The position numbers and the translations under genes are program-made. A DNA stretch of 64,000 bases from Pseudorasbora parva. Taxonomy: Eukaryota > Chordata > Actinopteri > Cypriniformes > Gobionidae. The stretch spans positions 25,367,355 to 25,431,354 of the forward strand of contig NC_090183.1 in assembly GCF_024679245.1 (NCBI RefSeq), written 5' to 3'. The notes beneath the pieces were generated by a model. It worked only from the letters and a program-made list of their open reading frames with translations, was not told the origin of the DNA and did no database searches. Shown piece by piece: positions 37,826-49,627 of the stretch (position 1 is the first letter of the stretch; each line of letters opens with the position of its first letter).

Positions 37826-40800
37826 ACCCTGAAGGTTAGTAAATTGTCAGAATATAAGTGTCTCTAATAATTTCCGGGTCACCTCTTTATGATTTCTGTG
37901 GCAAAAGCCAAAACTTACACAAAAGAATGTCTAGGCCAATAAATACTATCAAATTGAACTGTATTTCAAAGCAATGGTCGTAATTAGCCAGACCTCCCAG
38001 CATGAAAGTGCACTGGCAAAGCAACTCAACAGCAAAACTCATTCTGACTGTGCCTGTCTCTGTTTTGCGCTGTTTAGACTATAACTATGATCTGCCAGCA
38101 GTGTGATCGCTTGCCCCAACAGTTAATGACAGTTAATGCTGTTTTTGTCTTCCCATGCATGATGCACTGAAAGTCCCACTAAACCCTGTTTATTCAGTGG
38201 CCTTTCCATAAACACTGGATCTCCGAGTCTACCACAGACCCCACCACACTTTTCCAAAACAGCACACTGTACCAAGACGCCCGCAGACATATGCACATAC
38301 ACATGAAAAAACATGCACACATACAAATTCACAGAAGCCAAGCTTATTGTTTTCCAGAACGAAATTGAAACCAGCAGATTTCCCCTGCCGTCATGCCTAA
38401 AGTATTCCAAAATAGAGAGTCCAAATCCACAGCGAGATTATAGTGATCAAAAGACGCATTTTTCAAATGTGACAAAGACTGGTGAAGGATTTGTCTTTAT
38501 TTTACAGTTCACTTATTCCACGTTGGAAGTCTGATCGTGTCTTGTTTTAGTTCTCCATTTTCCTACACCTAAAAGTGCATGTAAGTTTGAATAAGTTGAT
38601 GAAGAATAAATAGAATTCCATGAATGAGAGAAATTGCTTTGTATGTGACAGATTTTGTCTTTTAATGAAATATGCAAAATGTGCAGTAGATACATTTTTT
38701 TTTTTATGCAGGGGACTACAAATATAGATCCCTCACCAGTATAGCAATATTTACAATATTCAGTATTTATAGCACATGCTTAAAATGTATGTAAAAAATA
38801 TTTGGTAACACTTTTGATTAATGGTGATTATTCAGCATAATGTTTTTAACTGAAAAATCATCATAAATGTATCATTTCCATTTGCCTTAAGGATGGCATG
38901 CACTCAAACCGAATGAACTCTACAGATTTATGCAAAAGCTGATAATCTTGTTAGCTAGCATGATTTGAGAATGATACAAAGATCATCTTTCGCTTTGATA
39001 GAAGCAAGAACTGTCTTAATGAGTTTATTTTGTCAAAGTTGCTTAATTTAATAGTCACCTAAAAAATGGTCGTTCTTATTAATTTCACATTTTTAACAAA
39101 ATCCTAAACAAAATCTGTTTGTTGTCAGGCTTACATTTTAGATTTTAAATGTTGTCAGACTTTTGGACCCCACTGTCCATATAAACAGTGTTTTTGCTTT
39201 GATATGATTCGTAGAGGGATGTACTGAATTTGATGATGAATACTGCATTCTTGTCTGATTATATTTTAACTTTTTTTTAAAAAGAGCAATTATCCTGCTG
39301 CACAAGCCTTTTTTTCTGACCAAGATTGGTGGGACAGTAGACCCTGTTCTCAAAATACACACACACAATGACTCACGCTTCTTTCAAATGGAAGGAAAGG
39401 AAAGAGGAGACGTGGCGAGACGGTGTTCCTCTGACAGTGGAGCTGAAATCAGTGATCGACCTGTCACTTCTTGTCTGATTGCCATCTCCCTGAAAGAAGG
39501 TCAGGCATATACGCCTAAAGTGCCTCTTAACCACATTTTATGAAGCCAGAAAATGTAATCCAATAACCGTTTGACTCGTGATTGCTTTACGCTCGGCGGC
39601 TGGGAACGATACTACTCTTAAAAGCAGCTTAGGTAAAAAAGAGAAAGAAAAGAGAACAAAGGCAAACTCCAGGTCCTTATCTAATTTCAGGAAGAGCAGT
39701 TACAGTGCGACTGCAGTGGCCAAGAACCAGCCGAAGAAAACAAAATGCTCATAATTCATTTTCTCTTCCTGGCTAATATATACTTCAAATGCGGTCTGGC
39801 TCATAACAATGTAGCTGCACTTATTGTCCGTGACAAGGCAGAGAAGAGGCTTTTCAGGACAGCAATCTTTAACACTGCCCTCTTCCTCTGTTCAAGCTCA
39901 CGGAGACAAATAACATGGCACAAAAACTAATTAGCGAGCAGGAACTAGTTAAGAGAATGGCCTTTGTGAGTGGAAGCCGGGAGCCCGAGGCTTGATTTAA
40001 ATATAGGGCCAGAGTCAGTGACTGAGTGTGCCTGGGAGATCCTGCCCCCTCAAGGCACACCACTCGCTGACCTTTGACCCTCATTAGGCAGAGGGCATTC
40101 CTGGTGGGATGAGGCCCTCAGTGGTGTACAAGGGCGTAAGAGGAATCGGGCCGACCGCGTCAGACATGCCCCGCACCAGAACACGACCCGTCGTTACTCG
40201 CAGTGCTTACCCTACGAGAAAAAGAGAGACAGAAAGTGGATATTGAGATACCACAGATCAAGGACAATGTCATCTATTACTGCTCCGCACAGAGCTCATG
40301 TCAAAACCACCGCAATTACTCGCTCCATATACCCACATAAATATGTTTTCCATTTTTTTATTATTTTTTTTTTTTATGAAAGTCTGCCATCTGGTTTCAG
40401 TCTATTGCAGTTAATGGAAATGATCTTACGTGAAAAAATAATACGCTTTCCAAATATGTAATCTAATCCATATGAAAAAACCCTCAGAGTTGCAGAGCAA
40501 ATGACAAGAGAAAGTAGATATAATTATGGTGTGCAGAGAGTCTTTAAAACACCAACAACTAGCCGCATTTAGACTGTTCACATGCAATGCAGTTTGAAAT
40601 ATGGCTTTGAGATAAAAATAAAAATCTACTTTTTTAATGGCAAAAGCTGTTATAGGATGCAGCATTAACCCTACAAACCCTGACGTGATATTATATTCCG
40701 AAAATAGCCTGAGCTTATTGAGCCTTTAAACAACATTATTTTTTATTTTTTTTTCATATTTGGTAAATCAGACTTATATGCCTCATATGATTTAGGATTA

Positions 40801-41247
40801 GGAATAAAAGATCTCATACTCAGCAACAAAACAAAAAAAAACAAGATAGATTGTTTTGTACAATTTGATACAGATGTTATTTATATGGTCAAAAATTATT
40901 TCATATTTTATTTATTTCATATTTCATAAAAAAAATTATGAATAATCAACTAAACCTATAAATTGCTTCATTCAAGAAGCAATGTTTATCTATCCGTGTT
41001 TATCTATAAATATTATTAACAATATAACAATTATTTGTATTACTTTATTAAAATCCATAAAGATTTCACAACAAAAAGATACCCTGAGCTGAAGGTGGAT
41101 ATTTTTAGAATAATATTAAAACATATTTTACTAGCTAAAAATCTACTTATAATCAGTAGATTGTTTACAACAGGTTTTTCAGCAAAGTTTTAATCATCTT
41201 GAAAGTTGAGAGATCTTATACATTTGCATATCATAAATGATACGGGA
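37824..41247. other. Intronic non-coding stretch
   Basis: No exon recognised. The parts 39370-39620 and 39960-40260 (AAATATAGGGCCAGAGTCAG, GCTGACCTTTGACCCTCATT) are non-repetitive and moderately GC-rich, the profile of conserved non-coding elements. Short repeat debris lies near 39150 (CAGACTTTTGGACCCCACTG). Confidence 0.35.
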
Positions 41248-42319
41248 CACTGTAAAAAAATATTGTTGGTTTAACTTAAAAAAGTAAGTAACCTGGTTGC
41301 CTTAAAATTTTGAGTTTAAAGGTGCACTATGCAACTTTCCGTCCACTGGAGGGCGCCTATTCAAAACAAATGCATAGTTTGATGACGCAAAGTTTGAACG
41401 CAGCATCTTGGGACATGTGGTCTTCACGTCACAGCCGGTGGAAAATAGGACTCTGGCAGAAATCACGTTCATGCATGCGGTTATTAACGTTACTGTAGTG
41501 TAAAGCAGAGCAGGACCGAGTGTTGTGGAGCTGAGCACAGCTGCTGGAGCGATTGTTAAACAAATACCCGCCTTGTGAATACCGGGACTTTTATTATGAC
41601 GGGACGGGACACATTTGCCGGGCACCTGCACTGATCCGCTCTTCCGGTTATGATTATGAGGTAATGCAGCTCTGTTTGTCATATTAGATATATTTAAGTA
41701 TGTAGAAAACAATGTTATGACGTTACTCCATGCGTTCACTTGTTCACACTGCTGAGAGTAAAGCGCTCCTGCCAAATAAAACCCGAAACCAAGAGTAGGG
41801 CAGATATAACACAATTGGCAGGCGACTTCCTCAAGCGTTATGCTGAAACGTCCCGGTCCTTAGTTAAAATAGCAATTTTCTGACAATTTACAAATAGTTG
41901 GAAACATTTGGGATATTGTAGGTACTCAACTGAGCAAAATATATAACACCAACCTAGTGGTTGGATATTTTACTGCAAAAATACTACATAGTGCCCCTGA
42001 AATAAACATTTGAGTTGATACAATGAATGAAATTGGCTTAATAAATAGAAACTCAAAATATTATTGTATCACTGAACCACATAAACAATGTAATAAATTA
42101 TGAAAACAGCACAATTTGGCATGTTTCACTGTGTCATCACAAATAAAACACACACAATTACCCGATATGCTTACAAAATATTTTAATAATATGGAATAAA
42201 GGTTTGTTGATTTTTTTAAAAATGTTCATTGTATTAACTCAAATTTTTAGCTTCAATGAACTCAAAATTTTATTTTAAGGCAACCAGGTAACTTATTTTT
42301 GTAATAATATTTTACTGTG
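41248..42319. mobile_element. CACTG-ended transposon, split by a second element
   Basis: The left end (CACTGTAAAAAAATATTG, then AGTAACCTGGTTGCCTTAAA) and the complement of the right end share about 65 bp, with a 6-bp indel (AAAATTTTGAGTTT on both). CACTG tips suggest an EnSpm/CACTA-type element, but no convincing 3-bp duplication is seen (GGA and TAG). The element at 41319-41999 is inserted near the inner edge of the left repeat. Confidence 0.7.
41319..41999. mobile_element. Nested element with GGTGCACTATG ends
   Basis: The left end AAGGTGCACTATGCAACTTT and the complement of the right end (AGGGGCACTATGTAGTATTT) form short inverted repeats. It interrupts the CACTG element. A 170-codon minus-strand frame crosses it and has no recognisable domain. 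The target duplication is unclear. Confidence 0.6.
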
Positions 42320-42690
42320 TAGGCTTTATAGGGTTCAGGCAATGTCAGAATTAAATATTTAAATATGAAAAATAAGTATTAAGCAAACTATTATTGTTCT
42401 AAAGCATTATATAAATCAATTTGAGATACACGTGGAAAGATTTATGAGGCATTATAGGATTTTTTGTTATAAATGGACGTTGCCGATTTTTGTTCGATTT
42501 ATTGTCTAATTCAATAAGGTTGATGTGTAACATTGCTATTTAAGGACTTGCCTGTTTCTTGGTGTGTGTTTGCGACATATGAGTGCAGTTAAGTGGGTTC
42601 TCTGTGTGTGAAAGTAATTTTAAGTGGTTGAGTTTAGATACCATTTCTCTCTTGCTCTCCCTCTCTCTCTCATGGTTTGATAATTCCCAT
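42320..42690. other. Intronic non-coding DNA
   Basis: AT-rich, nothing recognised. Confidence 0.4.
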
Positions 42691-43100
42691 CATTGCAAAC
42701 AGACATGCATTTCCATTCATTAGCCAAACACTCTTAGCAATCAGGCCATAGCGCCAGGGGCACCAGGCCTCTTGTAAAATCACATCGCTTAATAGCACTG
42801 TTCTATAATTATATGCCATTAACATCTATCAAAATGAGCTCCCACATGTCATGAATATAAGCTCTGGATTTAGAAACTGTGTTCCCCCGCTCTCCACGTA
42901 TTTCCATTACAGAGAGCAACATCCATTGGGATAAAATAGGCTAATTGCTAATGTGTAATATTTGTACGATGGGCTCCTTAATTATTTAGATAATTAATTC
43001 TAGTTGTACCCCATTTTATCAACCAAGCACTCTTAATTATCATATATGGAATAGCTGAGCTATATCAGATGCGTGATACATGACATGTTGATTATGAAAA
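42690..43100. other. Candidate conserved non-coding element
   Basis: Non-repetitive, AT-rich sequence with many homeodomain-type cores: TCCTTAATTATTTAGATAAT followed by TAATTCTAG, then CTCTTAATTATC, CATTCATTAGCC and ATTAATAGC-like strings. It has no microsatellites and no transposon ends, unlike its neighbours. Function is inference from this texture only. Confidence 0.3.
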
Positions 43101-43254
43101 GTGGCCGTTCACCGTAGAGAACATCTGTTGTTCCATTAGTGCCATATCTTTTTTAAATAAACATATTTAATAGCCAGTAAAGGATTACAAAATCTATTTT
43201 ACACACAGTAAAAACAATTAAAAATAAATAAATAAATAAATAAAAACACGGTTG

Positions 43255-43445
43255 TACTTAAAAGGGATAGATCTCCCCAAAATGTACGTTTTGTCAGAAA
43301 ATGTACATTTTGTCATCATTTATTTTTTATTTTTTATACAATGGAAGTCAATGGTAACCAAAACTTATCTTATTCTGTGTTCTGCATTAAAAAGAAAGTG
43401 GAATGACATGAAGGTGAGTAAATGATGACAGAACTATCCCTTCAG
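43255..43445. repeat. MITE, AAAGGGATAG type
   Basis: AAAGGGATAGATCTCCCCAA on the left is complemented by TGATGACAGAACTATCCCTT on the right. The inner AAATGTACGTTTTGTC is close to other cyprinid elements of this kind. About 185 bp. Confidence 0.6.
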
Positions 43446-43458
43446 AAATACTATTTAA

Positions 43459-44263
43459 AGCTGCAGTCCATACGTTTGTTCGGTAAAACATGATCCAAAA
43501 TCAATTTCTTAGCAAGTACATAACCAACCAGAAACTATCTCCTTACCATAACCAGATTCACAACGGTATGCTTGTGATTATGTGTGATTTTGAGTGGTAC
43601 TAGTAGCTTTCTGTGGGAAAATCAACCATTCCTATTTGCGTCATTATGTCTGTAAAGGTATAAAGGTGGCCTGGCTAGTATGCCATGTGTCATGTGAGGA
43701 TGCTGCAGGTGGAGGATCATTTACAGGCTTTTCACCACAGCTGGAATAATTAAATCTATTATTTTGATAGCGGATTGAAATGTCCAAACAACAATCATCA
43801 GTGACAACTGAAGATTCACCCGTAGTCATAAGATTAGACTTTACAGAAATGGAAATCTACAGGTAACACACACTAAATACACAGTCACACAATGCGGATG
43901 TTGTTAAGATTACCAATTTGAGAACAAAGTATAACAGTAATAATAATTTGCATGGTTAAATGCGACATGAGCAAGCAATCGTTAGATTTAAATCACCGTT
44001 TGTAGCTCGATTTATTGTAATGCTTTTTTCAATTGATTTTTTCTCAGTTGGTCAGAACAAAAGTTTTCGCAGTACAGTATCCACACCGGTGCTGTGACTG
44101 AATGACAGACACACATACTCCTCAAAACATTAAACGAATTTATGCTGAGGAGCTGCGACGATGCACAACCCACGTAAAGATAATCATTCCACAAATAACA
44201 GGTTGTAATTACAGGTTTCAAACAGAGATGGCGACAAAGAGGAAAAACTTACAGACTGCAGCT
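43459..44263. mobile_element. 805-bp TTAA-flanked element
   Basis: TTAA at 43455-43458 and 44264-44267 flanks inverted ends AGCTGCAGTCCATACGTTTG and, complemented, AGCTGCAGTCTGTAAGTTTT. No transposase. TTAA targets suggest piggyBac- or Kolobok-type mobilisation. Confidence 0.75.
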
Positions 44264-44349
44264 TTAAAATGACTGAATCGACCTGACTACATTAGTTTAA
44301 ACATAAAAACAAGCTCATACTTTATTCTTTTTTGAAAATTTCTGAAACT

Positions 44350-44440
44350 TTATATATTAGATTCAGCTTTATTGTCATTGTGTTACAGTGCAAAGCCAAT
44401 GAAATACACTTGGCATTCAGTTAGCAAGTGAAATCATGAA
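44350..44440 (+). repeat. Fish LINE 3'-end-like fragment
   Basis: TAGATTCAGCTTTATTGTCATTGTG then CAAAGCCAATGAAATACA is a string I recognise from common teleost repeats. Short and without ends. Confidence 0.35.
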
Positions 44441-44582
44441 TAAATTATGGTAAAGTACTATTTGGCAATCAGCTTTGGATGAAAACATCTGTTTAATTAT
44501 TTAATGTAAATGAGTACTGCATTGTAATGTAGTGCACAAGTTGTAATGTAATAAACATCTTAATTATTTTGCATTTTTGTAG

Positions 44583-44630
44583 GGTCTGGGACGAGAGGAG
44601 AGACTGAGGTGTAGCATTTGCAATGCTGAG
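44583..44630 (+). CDS. RING-CH-type zinc finger exon (second part)
   Basis: A 48-nt, 16-codon exon between TTTTTGTAG and the strong donor GAG|GTAAGT. It reads GLGREERLRCSICNAE. Following directly on the exon at 32492-32613 in phase 0, it supplies the final C-x2-C (CSIC), so the joined zinc finger has the eight ligands C4HC3. Both junctions are phase 0. The exon is short but internal exons of this size are common. It ends before any downstream transmembrane region. Confidence 0.7.
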
Positions 44631-45410
44631 GTAAGTGAATGTGTGTTTGTTATTTTAGTACTATTTATAGCCTACACTATTATAGTATTTGTTCATATTT
44701 TGAATTAACTTCTAATTCATAATAGCTATTATAAATATAGGTTTCATTAGAATTGTAGTAATGTGCTTTAGTCATGTTTTTTTAATTTTTTAATTTAGCT
44801 TTAATTTATATTAATTTCTGTTTTAGCCATTTTAGTACTTCAACTAATTGTACTTCAGATTTGCATTGAACCCTTTAAGTGTTTCAGCCAATGTTTGTGC
44901 TTCAGCTTTATTTAAATGAAAACTAAAACAATTTCAATAATTATTAGCTGTTTGCAGTTTCTTTACCATATCCAACTTTGTAAGTGCACAACATGTTCAA
45001 AATGAAGGAAACATTGTATGTTTGCAGCTCGACCTTGCAGGTCTTTGTTACGGCCCCATAGTACTCACTGTTATGGGAAGCTTAAAATGCAGATTTGTTT
45101 GCTATTTGTTTACCTTGTATGGCGATATTGATAGTGAAAGGACAGCAGCTGCACTGTTCCTACTCAGTGCCGGGTTTCATACCTCATTACTGAAAAACAG
45201 TTCTGACGGAGAACAAACTCTACACTATAAACTCCTAAACCTCTAGTGTATGTCTATGATTGTGTAAGTGTGTGTGCATGTGTAATAGGTTGATGCCCTC
45301 TTGCAGCAGATAGTATTTAACTCATTAGAAGAACATCAGCTCCTGGAACAGATAGAAGCCCAAAGGATCCAGAACACAAATACTACTAATGAGCAATCAT
45401 CTCCCTCTCA
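44631..45410. other. Intronic non-coding DNA
   Basis: A plus-strand frame at 45022-45246 shows no domain or splice context. The part 45300-45390 (TTCAACTCATTAGAAGAACA-like) is plain sequence. No gene is seen. Confidence 0.35.
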
Positions 45411-45455
45411 CTCTCTCCCTCTCTCGCTCTCTCTCACTCTCTCTCTCTCCCCATG
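45395..45455. repeat. (CT)-rich imperfect tract
   Basis: Reiterated TCTCTC with CCTCTCG and CACTCT variants. Confidence 0.8.
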
Positions 45456-46424
45456 TCATTGGTTTGGTCGATGAATATAAAAGTCTGTTTTCATTACATT
45501 AATAATATGCCAAGACACCCACTGTGGGAAAAATAAACGGTCATAATATTTGGCATGGGAGACGGACAACATAATATCCAAATCCATATTCAGTCTGCAA
45601 GCTCAAATTTAGCACGCTTTCTCCCCGATGTGTTCCCAATGCTAATTCCGCGTGGCCATCTTGCCCGGCGCGGCGGGAGCTCATTTGTGTGAAATGGTGG
45701 ATGTTGATGTGGCATCACACAGAGGGTCAGTTCTCCACTTAGACGTGCGGTTCAACCGCCCTCCTGCGTTTAGGTGTTTGCTGTGTATTCATACAAACGC
45801 TACATCTCAACTTTACATATGGCCGTGCAGAGAATAAACAGTCTGATTTGTCTTTTCTTTTGTGGAACTATCTTTTTGTAAACTAATTTTGACTCCAATT
45901 TCTTGGATTTATCAGCCTTTAAAAGGCTAGCATTTGAAACCATGGTCTTAGTATAAAATCCGTTCTGTTTAAAGTGCTGTTTAGGCTGTTTTAGTGCTTT
46001 TTTTCCACTTCTAAGCAACCCACTCTCAAGGTTAACTGGCTACACCAATCCCTTCCCTTTTTCAGGCCTGTATCATTTCATATTCCTCCATCTCCAATCT
46101 CTTTTCTGTCTTTTAGACTTGTATATAGCTATGAGGAAACCACATTAAGATAACCTTAGGATGACTTGTGAGTTTATGCTACTAATATGACCTATTGTCC
46201 TGTAAGATAAGGAGAATTATATAAAAATCCCAAACAGTTTCCAAAATACCTGCCCCCAGTATGAATGAATGAATTACATATAAAAAGTAAATTCCAAATA
46301 ATGCTGATTTTTAATGCAATGTGGTGTTAGGGAGAGAAAGGGATAATCTTATGTCAGAATTGTGAGGAAAAACCATAAGGATAAAATAAAATATTATGTT
46401 TCTGTTTTATTTCATAGGTTGACC
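45456..46424. other. Non-coding, possible conserved element 45600-45840
   Basis: The part 45600-45840 has higher GC (GCCCGGCGCGGCGGGAGCTC) and no repeats, with AATGCTAATTCCGC and TTTGTGTGAAATGG. The rest is AT-rich. No coding exon is supported. Confidence 0.3.
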
Positions 46425-46625
46425 AATTGTCCTGTTTTCTCCGAAAATAGACATTTTGGTTATAGATGGTATTTTGTAATATGACAATTTTCTATCCATA
46501 CAAAGGGGGCGTAAATGTATTGAAAATAATAAGGCATCTTTGAATAAACTTTGAGTGTCATTTGAGTATATCATTGCTTGGCCGAGTGTCCAGGTTTTCA
46601 GTAATCAAAATATGGTCACCCTAAT
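46425..46625. repeat. Repeat fragment, GACCA...TGGTC ends
   Basis: TTGACCAATTGTCCTG on the left and ATATGGTCACCCTAATA on the right look like a small decayed TIR element. Confidence is low. Confidence 0.35.
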
Positions 46626-47917
46626 ATTTGATTATTTTCAGTGTGGATAATGAATAATGGCAGGTATTGTTGTCTCAAGAATAAGTGGTATTCTGATTGA
46701 GTCACTGTGTCTAATCTGACTAAACTGTATAGCATACATTCAAATTGATTATTCCCATATTCCCTGGCAGGATATATCAGCTGCCATGTTTTAGTATTGA
46801 GGGCATCATCTGATTATCAAGATTTTACTGTTAAACCTCTTTATCGGTTTGTGATTTTGCAGCATTAAAGGATGAGTGCATTAAAATTTATTTTTTTGTG
46901 CTTTTTATATTGGACCCAATAGGACAACATGATCCATCCAAATAGTCCATTCTATCCCATTTCCCAGAACAGATGTAAATGTAGATTCCTGGCCAGTACA
47001 TGTAGCCTGAGTGATCATAGACTCAAGCTCTCTCCCTGGCCTTTTCTTATTTTTGTCTAGTTTTGCGCCTTGCAGCACCAAGTGGCCTCTGCAAACCTTC
47101 ATAATGGCTTCCAGACTCTCCCACCTGACCATGGTAATGCAACCCAATACCGTTTAAATGGGAGTCATTTTCAGCTTTTGTTACCACAGTGAGCCTCGGG
47201 GCAACCAAGGGAAGCTGAGGACGCTGAGCAAAACAATTTAGAGGGAAGTGTAGCAGTGCTTCTGTCTCTCTTGAGTGAGCACAGCTCCAGCTCGCCAATC
47301 CATGCCAGCCCATTTAAAATCCTGTTAAACTGCAACTTATCCCTACGATTCCTTACCTACCATGCAACAACACACCTTACCAACAAGCTCTTATGGATAT
47401 GTCACCCTGTGTACTCGTCTACAGAGTTGCTCTTGTTTTATGGTGCGTGAAAACTGAATACATGAACATACTCATGCAAAACGTTCTATAGCAGATAAAC
47501 TCAGAGAAAATTTTCTGCATCTTTACATTTTCTATAAAGGAATGATTCAGCCCCACATAAAAAACTCAACTGTCCCAAACTCATTTTGATGTTCGTTTTT
47601 ATGCAGAACACGAAACAATTTGTTTTGAAAAATGTTTCGCTGTTTATCTGCATCCTAAAAAAGAGTCAATGGGACCCAAAACTTTCAATTTTGAAAAATA
47701 ATATAGAAAGTTGCATGAAATTATTATTATAATAAACTGATCAAAAGTGATTCCTTTATTCACTTTAAAATCAAATTAAAACATTCATAAATGCATACAA
47801 AGACTACACCAGATATTGCATAAAACTTAAAATGTCAAACTTGCACGTTGTATGACCAAGCGTCATGATGTTTGAGGTTTGTGTGACCATATTTTATGTA
47901 GTCTGTTCATGTGTGCA
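46626..47917. other. Non-coding stretch
   Basis: Repeat debris probably lies at 47525-47700 (AAGGAATGATTCAGCCCCAC, TCAATGGGACCC), similar to 48440-48520 in inverted sense (TGGGTCCCATTGAC). No gene. Confidence 0.35.
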
Positions 47918-47921
47918 TTAA

Positions 47922-48406
47922 AGGGTTAGTTCACCCACAAATGAAATTGATGTTATTAATGACTCACCGTAATGTCGGATTGCCAATGTCACATGATTTG
48001 GCAGTTTGGCAGTTTGGCACTTGATCCAAACTGCTGAAATCACGCGATCAATTCACTGATTCATGGCCGTTTGAATCTTTATTTGAGGTTTGAAAACAAA
48101 CATGGAAGAGAAGACAATGCAGAATAAAGTTGTAGTTTTTGTTATTTTCGGACCAAAAATGTATTTTCGATGCTTCAAGAGATCCTAACTAACTAACTGA
48201 TGTCACATATGGACTACTTTGATGATGTTTTTATTCCCTTTCTGGACATGGGCAGTAATGTGTGCATAGACTTCATATGCTCTGGGACTAAAATATAAAA
48301 TATCTTAAACTGTGTTCCGAGGATGAACGGAGGTCTTAGGGGTGTGGAACAACATTAGAGTGAGTCATTTAATGACATAAATTTCATTTATGGGTGAACT
48401 AACCCT
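47922..48406. mobile_element. TTAA-flanked MITE, copy 2 (one arm reduced)
   Basis: TTAA at 47918-47921 and 48407-48410; ends AGGGTTAGTTCACCCACAAA and its near complement. The right half matches 3937-4563 well (AATGTGTGCATAGACTTCAT, GACTACTTTGATGATG). The long complementary left arm seen in copy 1 is missing. Confidence 0.8.
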
Positions 48407-48584
48407 TTAATTTCATGGCATGCTCCCTCTATTTTCTAGCTTAAAAAATGTGGGTCCCATTGACTTTCATAAAATGGACAAAAGCACTTATTTTGTGTTC
48501 CACCGAAATAAAGTGATATGAGTTTGGAACTATATGATAATGGTTATAAAGATATGTTTGTTAATACTTTCATGCCTTGTTCGT

Positions 48585-49100
48585 TCATTGACCAGAGGAG
48601 AACTGGTTCCCTGACTGAGCCTGGTTTCTCCCAAGGTTTTTTTTCCTTCATTCTGTCCAACTTACTCTTGTTGCCTCAAGAGCCCACCTCCAACACCAAC
48701 TCCAACATGGTTCGAATCTTGCTTGGAGCGGGTTGAGTGGGGCTGGTTACTTTTGGTGCCGTGACCCGGATTGGAGTGAGTCTAGGGGGATGAGTGTAAT
48801 CGACGTAGGCCATTAAGAGTGGTGTGTGTAAACCTGTCTAGCAACTGTGGTCTTTAGTGCCCTTGTTAGTGCTCCCACCTCCAACACCGTAGACCCTGGT
48901 TCGAATCCTGTTCTGTTTTTTTTTTTTTTTCAGAACTGCCTTTTAAGTTGAAAATAACTAATTTAATAATTGATGATCTTTAGAATGGAACTAAATTAAC
49001 ACTGACTTCATCTGAACAACAGGCAAAATGTGTCGTGTTCCTGTTATCACTGTAAAGCTGCTTTACTATTGTATAAAGCACTATATAAATAAAGGCGACT
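48585..49100 (+). repeat. Fish retroposon 3'-part split by tRNA-like insert
   Basis: GAGGAGAACTGGTTCCCTGA, then CTGAGCCTGGTTTCTCCCAA, and after the insert at about 48675-48930 the tail TTGTATAAAGCACTATATAAATAAAGGCGACTTG. I recognise both parts as one common teleost LINE-like 3' region. No RT remains. Confidence 0.5.
48675..48930 (+). repeat. tRNA-derived repeat, imperfect dimer
   Basis: CCCACCTCCAACACC followed shortly by GGTTCGAATC occurs at about 48682-48718 and again at 48886-48908, 205 bp apart. GGTTCGAATCC is a pol III B box. TGGTGCCGTGACCCGGATTG between them is a common cyprinid string. No folded tRNA can be drawn. It ends in a T14 run. Confidence 0.5.
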
Positions 49101-49180
49101 TGCCTCTTTTCCACATTGGGACAGGTTTGGTCACACATGACTTTTCATTGTTGTACTATACTTTTGGGGACATCAGGTTG

Positions 49181-49627
49181 CTGTTGTTGGGTAATTTACT
49201 CAAAAAAATAATTAATACTTGTTACTAATTACATCTTCAATAATTAGATTACAGTACAAATTACTCTCAAAAAAGTTTAATTAGTTATTACTAATTACTT
49301 ACTAAATCCTTTATCAACCTTGACTAGTTAAGTTATTCAAGGCATGACATGAAACGACTCCAAATAAATGACATACAACTACATAAATTATTCTTAACTG
49401 ACCAAAGCATTACACATGTGAGAAGGATACATAAAAAACATGCATTTTAAAGTTAGACTTTACATTTTGATGTTACTTCCACTATTGTATTGTTCTACAG
49501 AATATATTTAATTCCATCAGGAGTAACTGTAATTAAATTACAAAAAAATCCATTACTTTTTCTCGGGAAAAATAATTACAATACAGTAACTAATTACTAA
49601 GTCACTAGTTACTTCCAACCAACACTG
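49181..49627. mobile_element. TIR element with CAGTGTTGG-type ends
   Basis: The left CTGTTGTTGGGTAATTTACT and complemented right CAGTGTTGGTTGGAAGTAAC flank repeated TTACTAATTAC strings. It is a non-autonomous DNA element of a fish type; a related fragment lies at 51176-51290. Class not assigned. Confidence 0.5.

Noticed and set aside
41302..41814. 170-codon minus-strand open frame
   Set aside because: It crosses the left boundary of a non-autonomous transposon, has no recognisable domain, and no splice or promoter context, so I do not call it a gene.
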